From Actinostola sp. cb2023 (Eukaryota > Cnidaria > Anthozoa > Actiniaria > Actinostolidae), in the NCBI GenBank assembly GCA_033675265.1, contig JAUJYZ010001549.1, positions 88,501 through 152,500 on the forward strand: a stretch of 64,000 nt of DNA. The letters are read 5' to 3'. The translations under genes and the position numbers were made by a program. The notes below the pieces were generated by a model that was not told where the DNA came from, ran no database searches, and saw only the letters and a list, made by a program, of their open reading frames with translations. Positions 33,365 to 45,509 of the stretch are shown piece after piece. The number at the start of each line of letters is the position of its first letter. Positions within the stretch are counted from its first letter, which is position 1.

Positions 33365-33397
33365 ATTACAATTGATGGGCACCCGGCAAGAACAGAG

Positions 33398-33530
33398 TAA
33401 GTGACTTGTGATCAAAACCCAAATTCTCCTTTGAAATTCATAGAATCTCGAGGAGAATTTAGATTTTGATCAGAGATCACTTACGTTGTTCTCGCAGGGT
33501 CTTTCAGGGTCTTTCACATTTGATGTCAAA
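33398..33530. repeat. Family F hairpin, single copy after PEX3
   Basis: AGTAAGTGACTTGTGATCAA, AAATTCTCCTTTGAAATTC and GAGGAGAATTTAGATTTTGA form the same fold-back as the four-copy array in EMC6 intron 3, followed by AGATCACTTACGTTG. Confidence 0.8.
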
Positions 33531-33654
33531 TGTAAGACCGAGTTGAGTGCATTTCCTACATTCAAACAAGAAGTTAGTCAATTTTGTAATTAGAGTAATA
33601 TATTGTTTCTGTGTCGCCGTCATTCTTAATGATTATTATTATCTTTATTTGTTT

Positions 33655-33921
33655 ACAGCGATTTGCAAAAATTCTGTAAAAATCAATATCGATCGATATA
33701 TCAATATATCGGGTGCATTGTGGGTAATTTTCATCATAAAATGGCTGAATAAGCCCTCTAAAGTTAATTTGTTTCAATTGTTTTTTCACATACACACTAC
33801 AAAGGTTACTTGGGTTTAGATTCAGGCTAATAGCTAAAAACAAAGAATTAGGATTATGCAAATTACTATATATCGATATATCGATATATTAAATTTTACA
33901 GAATTTTTGCAAATCGCTGTA
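33655..33921. mobile_element. MITE family E, copy 2
   Basis: ACAGCGATTTGCAAAAATTC at the left end mirrors GAATTTTTGCAAATCGCTGT at the right, with ATCGATATATC blocks and GGGTGCATTGTGGGTAATT inside, as in copy 1 at 26584-26864. Confidence 0.85.
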
Positions 33922-34247
33922 TGTCTGAACAAAAATGAAAAAAGCTATTCTGATATAATTTTGTATACTTGATATTTTACTATATGCAATCATGTTATAA
34001 ATTAAAGTTGTTCATACATTGATCTTGTAATGTACATGTACGATAGAGTGACATAGAACCTCATTCTTTGTAAATACATATCATATTCATGAATAAATCA
34101 TGAGGAAAACAATAGAAATCACATCTGATACAAAATCATCTTGATTTGCATAGACAACTTTGATTTTCTTGGCCAAACTTACTGGTATCTTGAAAATTAT
34201 AGTAGAACATGACTTTATACATCTGTCAGTCAATGAATGGTCTTTAA

Positions 34248-34540
34248 TATACACCTATTCCAAATATCGTTGTCCGGGCTGAAAGCAAGAAGCTGACGAC
34301 CGCAAAGGACTTTGGGAATCTCCTAATTAATTCATTTATCCGTGGTACTTGAGAAGTTATCCCTACGAGCATTGAATAGCAATCATTTGGAACTATTCGG
34401 CCATTTGAAAATGCATGTATGTTGTTAAAATGTCTACGGATGAATAAATGAATAAGGAGAAAGTCCCAATGCCCTTTGCGGTCGTCAGCTTCTTGCTTGT
34501 TGCTTTCGACGGGGGCAATGATTTTTGGAATAGGTGTATA
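34248..34540. mobile_element. MITE family A, copy 2
   Basis: TATACACCTATTCCAAATA and AAGCAAGAAGCTGACGACCG on the left mirror CGGTCGTCAGCTTCTTGCTT and TTTGGAATAGGTGTATA on the right. The arms resemble copy 4 (62999-63286) more than copies 1 and 3. Confidence 0.85.
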
Positions 34541-34668
34541 TGTGATATGACAATATTCATGTCTGTTGTATGAGATTTACAATCACTCGCCTTCGGCTCG
34601 TGATTGCATATCTTATACACATGGCCGCTCATATTGTATCTATTTCTTAACTTTGATATATGTACAGT

Positions 34669-34846
34669 TGCTGTTGGTAGAAGCACTCCAAGTCTTGGCA
34701 ACAAGACCAAAGCGATTGAAGCATGTGAATTAAATGTTATGGAAAGCAGTTATGATGATTCTGCTAACATCACTGATGTGTGTTTACAATGGTCTTGTCA
34801 CAAAGGCTTGAGAGTTTTAATCAACAATGTATACAGGGTTATCTGA
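34669..34846 (+). pseudogene. Possible diverged PEX3-like exon fragment
   Basis: After a plausible acceptor (ATATGTACAG), one frame reads KTKAIEACELNVMESS, then DDSANITDVCL and KGLRVLINNV to a stop. This can be aligned with PEX3 exon 2 (VRLVEETLDVLES, DDSNAVLQSCL, GFKHLMNNV), with a few small gaps and about one third identity over 40 residues. It is 1.3 kb downstream of PEX3 on the same strand. It could be an old partial duplication of that exon; chance similarity cannot be excluded. Confidence 0.35.
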
Positions 34847-34982
34847 TGGGGGAGTGAGGTGGGGCTTGACAGGGGGGGTTGAGTGTTTGTAGTAACTACT
34901 ATTGGTACATGTTGTACAGTAGATGAGAATAGTATTCATTAAACTATGATGATTGGGTTGATGATGGTGAAGTATTTTGTGT

Positions 34983-37287
34983 GATGATCACCCTGTGTGT
35001 CTATTTATTTATTGCTATGCTTAGTATGTTGGTCACCCTGTGTAATTATCTATTTATTGCAATGCTTAGTATGTTGGTCACCCTGTGTAATTATCTATTT
35101 ATTGGTATGTTGGTCACCCTGTGTAATTATCTATTTATTGGTATGTTGGTCACCCTGTGTAATTATCTATTTATTGCTATGCTTAGTATGTTGGTCACCC
35201 TGTGTAATTATCTATTTATTGCAATGCTTAGTATGTTGGTCACCCTGTGTAATTATCTATTTATTGCTATGCTTGGTATGTTGGTCACCCTGTGTAATTA
35301 CCTATTTATTGCTATGCTTAGTACGTTGGTCACCCTGTGTAATTATCTATTTATTGCTATGCTTAGTATGTTGGTCACCCTGTGTAATTACCTATTTATT
35401 GCTATGCTTAGTATGTTGGTCACCCTGTGTAATTATCTATTTATTGGTATGTTGGTCACCCTGTGTAATTATCTATTTATTGCTGTGCTTAGTATGTTGG
35501 TCACCCTGTGTAATTATCGATTTATTGCTATGCTTGGTATCTTGGTCACCCTGTGTAATTATCTATTTATTGCTGTGCTTAGTATGTTGGTCACCCTGTG
35601 TAATTATCTATTTATTGCTATGCTTGGTATCTTGGTCACCCTGTGTAATTATCTATTTATTGCTGTGCTTAGTATGTTGGTCACCCTGTGTAATTATCTA
35701 TTTATTGCTATGCTTAGTATGTTGGTCACCCTGTGTAATTACCTATTTATTGCTATGCTTAGTATGTTGGTCACCCTGTGTAATTATCTATTTATTGCTA
35801 TGCTTAGTATGTTGGTCACCCTGTGTATTTACCTATTGCTATGCTTGGTATCTTGGTCACCCTGTGTAATTATCTATTTATTGCTGTGCTTAGTATGTTG
35901 GTCACCCTGTGTAATTATCTATTTATTGCTGTGCTTAGTATGTTGGTCACCCTGTGTAATTATCTATTTATTGCTATGCTTGGTATGTTGGTCACCCTGT
36001 GTAATTATCTATTTATTGCTATGCTTGGTATGTTGGTCACCCTGTGTAATTATCGATTTATTGCTATGCTTAGTATGTTGGTCACCCTGTGTAATTACCT
36101 ATTTATTGCTATGCTTAGTATGTTGGTCACCCTGTGTAATTATCTATTTATTGCTATGCTTAGTATGTTGGTCACCCTGTGTAATTATCTATTGGTATGC
36201 TTAGTATGTTGGTCACCCTGTGTAATTATCTCTTTATTGCTATGCTTGGTATGTTGGTCACCCTGTGTGTCTATTTATTTATTGCTATGCTTAGCATGTT
36301 GGTCACCCTGTGTAATTATCTATTTATTGGTATGTTGGTCACCCTGTATAATGATCTATTTATTGCTGTGCTTAGTATGTTGGTCACCCTGTGTAATTAT
36401 CTATTTATTGCTGTGCTTAGTATGTTGGTCACCCTGTGTAATTATCTATTTATTGGTATGTTGGTCACCCTGTGTAATTATCGATTTATTGCTATGCTTG
36501 GTATGTTGGTCACCCTGTGTAATTATCGATTTATTGCTATGCTTAGTATGTTGGTCACCCTGTGTAATTACCTATTATTGCTATGCTTAGTATGTTGGTC
36601 ACCCTGTGTAATTATCTATATATTGCTATGCTTAGTATGTTGGTCACCCTGTGTAATTATCTATTGGTATGCTTAGTATGTTGGTCACCCTGTGTAATTA
36701 TCTCTTTATTGCTATGCTTGGTATGTTGGTCACCCTGTGTAATTATCGATTTATTGCTATGCTTAGTATGTTGGTCACCCTGTGTAATTATCTATTTATT
36801 GCTATGCTTAGTATGTTGGTCACCCTGTGTAATTATCGATTTATTGCTATGCTTAGTATGTTGGTCACCCTGTGTAATTATCGATTTATTGCTATGCTTA
36901 GTATGTTGGTCACCCTGTGTAATTATCGATTTATTGCTATGCTTAGTATGTTGGTCACCCTGTGTAATTATCTATTTATTGGTATGTTGGTCAGCCTGTG
37001 TAATTATCTATTTATTGGTATGATGGTCACCCTGTGTAATTATCTATTTATTGGTATGTTGGTCACCCTGTGTAATTATCGATTTATTGCTATGCTTAGT
37101 ATGTTGGTCACCCTGTGTAATTATCTATTTATTGCTATGCTTAGTATGTTGGTCACCCTGTGTAATTATCTATTTATTGCTATGCTTAGTATGTTGGTCA
37201 CCCTGTGTAATTATCTATTTATTGCTATGTTGGTCACCCTGTGTAATTACCTATTTATTGCTATGGCTTGGTATGTTGTATGTACAA
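34983..37287. repeat. 45/36-bp satellite, about 50 copies
   Basis: The unit is GTATGTTGGTCACCCTGTGT, AATTATCTATTTATTG and GCTATGCTTA (45 bp); a short form lacks the last part (36 bp). Both lengths are multiples of three and two forward frames lack stops, so frames of up to 407 codons stay open, encoding a hydrophobic repeat (MLVTLCNYLFIAMLS). There is no promoter or intron context, so I treat it as non-coding. Confidence 0.95.
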
Positions 37288-40200
37288 TAGTCAGATCAAC
37301 AAAAGACAACCATATTGATATCTTATATAATATCCAAGTTATTCAATGGTAGGGTTTATTGACCGAACGCTTGTCAAAATAGGTATTAAAGGCTAAGCTC
37401 ATGACAGGACCTAATTAACAATGGTCATGGAACAGTTGATCAGCCGTCGAATTTCTTTGTTTGAAGGAATCGAATACTTGATCAGAAGCCAATACGTCTG
37501 TAGGCATGACAGTTCACTTGATCAAGCATTCTATTCCATCGGTGACATGGATTTGAGGTCTGAGATGATCAACTTTTGAAGATGGTTTGATCTTGTGATG
37601 AAGACTTTGACCTGTTTGCAAATGCTGAGGTGAGTTTGGCAAGTTTGAAGAGACAGAAGTTCTAACACCAGAAACTGGAAGGCGCACACTTGGGTAATGC
37701 AGCTACTCATGAACAAAAACCTCCCGATTTTCCCTCCTTATTTCAATCCAAATCTTCTATAAAAAGTTGCTGAAAGTTTTGTCAAAATCATTTCTATTCC
37801 AATCAAGTTGGATCGTCTTAAGATTCCATGCATTTTGAGTTCTTTAGTATGTGTTGAAGCGTGCGAAAAAGTTAATCAAACTTTCGCCTTGTCCACTTAG
37901 AAGACAAAGGACATTGAAAAGTAAAGGATTAGCGTTCTGATCCGCGTATAATCATCGCTCAGTCAACGTCAAACTCCACCGTGAACTTTCTCGGTGTTCA
38001 ACTGTTAAGTGTAAACTTTTCCTAATTTAAATGATAGAAAAATAACTTTTTCTTTGTAAGAGTTTTTTCGCTATAACTTCAAACAGAGAAATAAGATAAT
38101 ACGTAATAAATAAGTCAAGTTTGTTGACGACGTAGCCGGGTGGGACTTATTCAATAGTAATTACTCGTGCGGCGCTTTCTACAGATTTTTCCAAAAAAAG
38201 CACTTCTATACTTTTAGCCATTTGGCTATCATCAACAAATCCTTAGTTCATGAGAAACGGTTTCTTTCCTGAAGGCATAAAATGTCATTAATGAGAGTCG
38301 TGTATCTCTCTGAGCAATGAGATAGATTCAGTTAAAATGAGTTTGTTGTTGTTGCAAGAGAAGAAATGACTCGGACATTGAATTTATTTATTCATTTATC
38401 TTTTTTGAGTTTATGTCTCCCCGATAGTCTTGGCACTTGTGCCAAACTAGAAGTTTTTGAGACTATAATAAAGTTATTATTATATATCTATTGATGGCCT
38501 CCGATTCTGCGCGACTGTGTACAAGTACTGATTTTGTACTGTGTTACAAACCTATTGAGAGCAAGTTTACTTGCGCCGCTGAGTACCTGAGTGGCCTCTG
38601 TCGTCCATTTAAGATAGACTGTTTATTTTCCATGTAATAAACTATCGAAAACTAAGAACCGCTATAAACTGTAAACAGTTTTTTAGGTCGCTATTCGAAC
38701 CGACAAAAGTTGAATTGCATATACAACAAAGCTTCCCTGAAAGGACCTGAAAACCATTCGTTATTAGAGGCGTTTGAATACAGAATCGGTTCAAACCGTT
38801 CGAGAACTGCAGAAATTAATATTTTCATGCTCAACTGTACAGGAATTACTCGACGTCTCGAATATTAGTTTTTCTCTGCAAAATAATTTGTTCAAACAAA
38901 CAGTTGTTTTACAAGATGTTGAATATCATTTCGGCTGCAAAATAGCAACAGAAAATCTAATCAAAACGTCAAGAGAACAACGGAAACGGGAAAGGAAAAT
39001 ATGCCATCAATGCAAAGAATTTCGAGTTCTGACAGGACGAACAAGTCAGTTTTTCCACGCAGTTGGCAAATATTATCTATCAATGTTGGATGTCATTTAA
39101 TCAGAATTAGCTAGATGAGAAATAAGTATGTTATTGACCCTTTACGAAGTATATTTTCCGCCGAAAATATGCCGTAACACTTGTCGATACAGTTGAAAAT
39201 GTGCGAGCAAAACTACGCTAAAATATAAATGTTTCGCATTTGAAATTTAGTACATCAAATGATCACGGACTATTTCGTCGAGTTGGTTGTTATTTTGACT
39301 TATTTCTACTTCTCTACACTAAGCCTTCTGCATATTTTAAGCCTCTTTTACTAACATCCACACAAAGGCATTCATTTAATGCGATTTGTAGGCTTTTCCT
39401 GTACTAAATAGAGTAACAAAAGCTCATTGAAGAATATTTTTGTGTTTCCATAAGGATATTTACTAAGTACAGCTCCGCCTATACACGTAAGCATTTAGCC
39501 AAACAATCAATAGAGGAGCCGGTTAACGATGTAAAGCAAAAACTAGATTTCTCCGTAGTCGAAGACCGCTCTTTAGAAATGCATTTTTAAAATTTAAATT
39601 TGAATTTTCAGTTTTTCAGAACATCTGCTCTTTGGTCGTTAGCGGAGTTGGCAGAGCCAGCGGATGGCGTGTTGGTGACGGTTATTAGTCATAAAAATGA
39701 TTTATTTTACAACAGAAAAGATGTTTTTACATCAACTTTATAGATATCTATAGATTATTACTGAGTATATTCATTGTTTACGGCCATCTACATCACGCCA
39801 TAGCGCGCGAAACGATCATTGGTGGTGAGTGATGCGCGCGCGCGAAGACAAGAAATAATTTTCCCGCCTTGAAGTTAGCCAAGCTGCAAAAACTTAATCG
39901 AAAAGCCTATCTTATCAGATCTTTCTTTTCTTTGCATAAGTAATTAAAATGCAGCCATAGAGAAATGCTAGGCCCGATCACGTATGCGTACCGCCGATTA
40001 TTTGCGGATTATGCGATCCTTTGATCGATTACGGCAGGTTACAGCGGATCTGACAAACACAAGAGAGCCGAGCCGCGGGGTTGCTACTGTTGTGTTCGCG
40101 CCCCAATTGAAAACAAAGCCACAGAATCTACCAAAATAGTCTGTGAGGATTGTTCTAATTGTACTCGAAAGAGAAATCTTCCTGATCGAGCATGGCCGCA

Positions 40201-40860
40201 AAATGTTATACATCGAGTAACAAAGAAACAACGGATCATAAAGATAGGATTTCACTCTGATCGAACTATAGCAACAAAAGGTAATGATATCTGATAACGG
40301 TTTTACCATGTAGTTTTACTCCAACGCAAAATTGTACGTTTATGTTATAAAATCCAGTCAAATGTTCGATAATTAAGTAGTTTTGGTTGAGAAAACCATG
40401 TTTTATCTCTATAAGTTTGTAGTTCTTGTTTGTCGGGGAAAAACATTTTCATCCCGCGTTTCTGCTTGTAAGTACCATAGCTTAGGTTGAGCGATGTGAC
40501 AGTTAAAACTCGTAAAATCCTTGCTAGAAACTTAAATATCACTCAGGAAACTCAAAAAGTGTTAATTGTTTATTGGTAGATTTTGTGTGTGTTTTGCCAA
40601 GAAAACATTTCGGCTAATTTTGGTTTTACAAACAATCATTTTTATATAGAAAGTTAATTTTATTGATAATTAGGTTTATGATATATTTTCTCGCTTTCTT
40701 ACTCAAAATCTCTAATTCCAAATTTAAAACAATTCAGCTTATTCTCACTCTAAAATATTATTTACATGTTGAGGAAACTGAAGAGCGATTGAAAAAGTTT
40801 CGCTCAGTAGATGTGAAGTATAGTAAGTTGTAGCCAATTTCGCTCCTAGCTGCTTGACTC

Positions 40861-41130
40861 TATACACCTGTTTCAAAAAACGTTGGCATCTGAAATCTGA
40901 AGTCTGAATCTGCAATCTGAGACCGAGAGGGATTGTAATGCACAAGAACTTTGTTATTATTATGGGTATGAGTTGTGATATATCTATCTTGTAATTACTG
41001 GAAAATGCCTACACGACCTTTAGGCAAAGATCTGCGTTGGCGAAAAGTGTGGCTACGAGTGTTTTTAGGTCACAGATTCAGATTTCAGATTCAGATTTCA
41101 GATGCCAACGTTTTTTGAAACAGGTGTATA
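40861..41130. mobile_element. MITE family A, copy 3
   Basis: TATACACCTGTTTCAAAAAA and CGTTGGCATCTGAAATCTGA on the left are mirrored by TCAGATTTCAGATGCCAACG and TTTTTTGAAACAGGTGTATA on the right. The inner arms are built of short ATCTGAA repeats unlike copies 2 and 4. Confidence 0.85.
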
Positions 41131-44100
41131 CGTGTGTTGTGGGAGTAGTGAAATATTGTGCGTATTTTAACGTAAATTCGTCGATGTTTTCAAGCAATCT
41201 CTGTACAATGCTTGTACTTTCATAGAACATGTTGTTTTTGTGTAGTTTAATGGTATCGTTGTACTGGGGGCGTTGAGCCGTAGTTGTACCTGACATCAAT
41301 CCCGCATGTGGCTCTGGTCAGGCCTTTGTTATCATACAATAACCTGTACTTCTGCCGCCTGCTAAATCTGTAATTATTTGGTCTGGTCTTTCAATAGCCA
41401 TGTACAACTAAATAGAAAAGATAATAGCGAATTCTATGGATAATAAAAGACAAAAGAAACAGCGAAGTACTTTCGGAAATTTAAATGCGATGTAATTGCT
41501 TTTGAGCGTGCGATGATGTACCAGCGAATAAAACAAAGACCGAGCTATTTGCACCAGTATGTCAAATTAACACCTCAAATTGATCTGCATTTGTACAATA
41601 TTAACTAGCAGTTAGCAATATGGCTGGTACTCGTTAATCTGTGTTAGAAGGCTGTTCTACGAACTGCTTTTATCGTACTATTTACCGCATTAGACATTTA
41701 GCGTTATTGTACACTTAAAACTTCTAACACTACGAGCTAAAAATGACATGTTAAAATCTCGGAGTAAAACTACAGATAGCAATCTCTATATCAAATTAAA
41801 TAGACTCAAAGTACTTAAGGAAATGTTACCAGGTAATTCTGAATGGTATTTATTTTGGACTAATTAAGATTCGTAGGCTTAATTAAGCGGGATTGCTTTT
41901 TATGTCAGTATTATGGCAAAGTGGGAAAGATTATTGAGTAATTAGTAAAAAACGTTTCAAAGCGTATCTCGCGCGCGCGCCCAAAATGGACGATTTTTCC
42001 GCTTCTTTTTATATCGATCAAATCTAATGGAGTAAACTATGGTGTAAACTTTTCACCTCTATAGATTATGAATTTGAACATTTTAATTTACTTTCCGCTT
42101 TAAAATAGGTTTCTTTTTTCTTTTCGGTTAAAAACAGCTACAAAGACACTGAACTGTGTGTTCAAATGTATCAGTGACTCGGGAAGAAGATCTCTCGCTT
42201 CGTTTAAAAAAGTCTTCATTTTTAACTGGCCAAAATATTACTTATTTCTAATTCAATTTGTATAATATGATTATAATGAAGTAGTTCAACTCTGTTAGCT
42301 TCTGTTAACGAAATCTAGAGTGATAGTATTCACTGTACAGTGAGATTATTTTGAAAACCAAACAGTTCTAGAAAGTTCACTTCAGATGTAAACAAACTTA
42401 CAAATATAAGTACTTTTGGTTTACTTTGCTTTTTGCTTGTCAATATTGTCCTTACCTTACCTTATAACTCTTTACTACACAAATAATGAATTAAATATAA
42501 CTTCGTTTTCATAATTATATTTTTATCTATTTTTAAGCAATATTAAAATTCTATTTTTCCTTCAACATTTTATAAAAATATTTCGAATTTAATATATTTT
42601 CAAATGATATTTCCAAGCTAATTTACCTCCCCGGTTTGTTTGTTTTGCAAGCGTTCATTTATTGAAATACAGCAAACCAGCTCCTGAGCAAACTAAATAT
42701 TTACATAAAGGAAAATAATGGGCTTATGTTTTCAGCGAAAATTTGCATCCAAAATTGCAAAACGAGAGTTTAATGAAACGCAGGTAAATAAAACTGAGCC
42801 ACGTAACACTAGTGAGAAAAGCTAGAGAACAAGTTATGATGACAGCTATGCGTCCCTCGTGAGTAATCTTATATATAATTACTTGTTTTTAACATGTTTC
42901 GGGAGTGAAGCTTAAAGATGAACCAGGGATTAGTTTGACGTTTTGAAGAGGGCGAGCAAACACACATAATTGGAAAATACACTGAAAAAGTTATAGATTT
43001 TTTTCCCGAAAAAAATGGTTACAAATAACAGAAATAATTGCCTTTGTAAGAATTCACTTTGCAGTCTAGATATTAGGAAATGGCTGTCATCTTGGGGTAG
43101 AAATGGTAAAGAATAGAATACAAAATATACACGGAAATAGAAAAATAGGTGAAAATTATATTTCTGAGAAAGCCAATCAACTGTTGAGATTAGAATGGTC
43201 TTCTGCAGATGTTAATGATGTTATGGTTCTAGCAGGAAAACCATTCAAATGTCACATTCAAACAATCCTCAAAGAAATTCAGCTGCTAATCTGTTCCATA
43301 TCCTTTGTATCAACAATATCATTCAAAAAAATACTAACAATAAGAACTCGTTGGAAATTCAACTCAAAGGTACGAACCCTAGACGTCACTTTGCAGCTAA
43401 ATGGTATTCTCACAGGTCAAGAATGATACCCGGGTTTTATCTGATGAATTGGCAAATTGTACATACTATACTGTCATCACGGTATATCGATTGCTCAAGT
43501 CTCTATTAGGTATTATTTTTTCATACTGTCATCACGGTATATCGATTGCTCAAGTCTCTAATAGGTATTATTTTTTCAGCCTGTTTTCCATATGTAGATT
43601 TTTATAAACCTGGCCGTTCTTGATCTAGTGTGTCATACGTGATTGCAGTTACTTCCACATGCAAGCGAAGATGTGGATTTCCTGTGTTACATTTTCAGCG
43701 TGTTTTGTCGAGCCCCTCTCGACGATTTGACGTGTTTTTCTCAAGTGATTCTCGTATGTCTTGTCAACAGTTGCCAATCTATAAAGAATTCGTCACACGA
43801 AGGCTGGTGCTACAACATCATCGTCTACAAAACCCGGGTACAGATTTGACCGCGAAAACGCAAGGTAATGCAGAAAACGATGAACACTTTTTCCTGATAG
43901 TTCAGAAATCATTTCATCAATCCTGTAAGTTTTCACCCTCTCCTTTAGCTCACCAAATTGCGATTCATTGTACAGTACATTCAGTACAGTGTACAATTCA
44001 TGTTGACTCCACTTAACATTCCATGAAGAAAAAATAATTATGCAGTTTGCTTCGATGTCGTTGACAAACTCTATGTTTTAGAGCTTTTAATTCACTCACG

Positions 44101-44813
44101 ATTAACTCTAGATTTCCCATTTTTAAACGATTTTGTGTTTCTTTATTGATTAATTAGTGTTCGTAATGAACAATTAAGCTCAGGGCTGAAATAGAGCCGG
44201 ACTGATTCCTCTCGCAAAAAGTGAGGAAAATTAGACACACATCTTTTGATTCTCAGCCGTTCAAATCGAAAAATGTCACCTTCTTTTAGCACAAAATCGA
44301 TCGAACAAAAATTTTAAAATATTAATTTTTACAATTCGTAAATTAGCATACTTTGCGGCGATTTTGTTGCACAAAAGAGTCCGCTGTTGTTGCTAAGAAA
44401 CTTCTAGCTTACGCAGCTGCAGTGTTTGTAACCCCCAGGTTAAGACAATATGTTAGTGCGTATTACTGTGGCTGATAACAAACGCACTGACATATGGTCG
44501 CGGCCTGTAAAAGGAGTGCGATGATAGAACTAATAGATACCTGGAGAACGTGCAATACCCAACGTCTTCTCTCGACACTCAAACTAATAATAGTTGCAGA
44601 TGTTAAAACATATTTCAACGAATTGTGAAATGTAACTCCTGTAGCTCGTACAATCAATCACGGTGGCGACGCCCTGCAGGCAAAGTTGTAGAGAAACAAA
44701 GATGGTGGTCATGCCTCTCGCCTCTCACCGCTGTGATGCCTGCGTGCAGGTTCAATTCCAGAACCGGGCGCTTCGTATGAGCTGAGTTTGTACTGCAGTT
44801 CTTTCCGTCTCTT

Positions 44814-45320
44814 GCCTCACAAAGGTATTTATCCGACACTTATTTTCCCTCCCTTAGTTGGTTGGTTGGCTGTTGGTTGAGTTGGCTGGCTGGCTGGCTG
44901 GCTTGCTGGGTGCCAGTGGGTGCTTCGAATGAGTTGAGTTTGTAAAGTAGTTGTTTCTCTTGCTTTAGTTTAGTTCAGTTTAGTTTACGACTTTATTTGG
45001 GAGAGTAACACTTGACAGTAATGTAATAGTGAGCTTGCCTCACAAAGGTATTTATCCGACACTTATTTTCCCTCCCTTAGTTGGTTGGTTGGCTGTTGGT
45101 TGAGTTGGCTGGATGGCTGGCTGGATGGCTGGCTGGCTGGCTGGCTGCCGGGCTGGCTGGCTGGCTGGCTGGCTTGCTGGGTGCCAGTGGGTGCTTCGAA
45201 TGAGTTGAGTTTGTAAAGTAGTTGTTTCTCTTGCTTTAGTTTAGTTCAGTTTAGTTTACGACTTTATTTGGGAGAGTAACACTTGACAGTAATGTAATAG
45301 TGAGCTTGCCTCACAAAGGT
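44814..45320. repeat. Tandem duplication of about 240 bp with TGGC microsatellite
   Basis: GCCTCACAAAGGTATTTATC, GACACTTATTTTCCCTCCCT, GGTTGGTTGGCTGTTGGTTG, a (TGGC)n run and GCTTCGAATGAGTTGAGTTT occur twice in order, and the first block a third time near 45306. The copies differ mainly in (TGGC)n length. The block lies about 200 bp upstream of the gene at 45510. Confidence 0.9.
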
Positions 45321-45509
45321 ATTTCTTCGACATTCCGATTTCCCTCTGGCTGGCTGGCTTGAGGTCCGTTTTCACATGACACAAGGTTTTTTGCTTGCGC
45401 TTGCATTACTAGTGCAAATCAGTCGTTTCAAAAAACTTGTTGTGACAAAATGAACCACTTCTAACATCTTGTTTTTCTCCATCTTTTCCAGGTTGATTTC
45501 CCGTCCAAG

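Larger units (their letters stand above)
37290..45480. other. About 8 kb without a recognisable gene
   Basis: AT-rich unique sequence. Frames of 60-130 codons on both strands (for example 40309-39998 on - and 43630-44016 on +) show no family resemblance. It may contain upstream non-coding exons of the gene at 45510. Recognisable items are the MITE at 40861-41130, a tandem duplication of about 56 bp at 43465-43578, and a duplicated TGGC-rich block at 44814-45320. Confidence 0.6.

Noticed and set aside
34983..37287. Regularly spaced repeats resembling a CRISPR array
   Set aside because: There are no unique spacers; the whole unit repeats. The window is a eukaryotic genome and has no cas genes.
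34981..37352. Frames of 407, 290, 255 and 227 codons encoding hydrophobic repeats
   Set aside because: They are produced by a 45/36-bp satellite that lacks stops; several overlapping frames are open at once and no promoter, splice or domain evidence supports coding.
40000..40300. 103-codon minus-strand frame and opposing Cys-containing plus-strand frame near 40.1 kb
   Set aside because: Neither shows a family resemblance, and the plus-strand reading needs a frame change.
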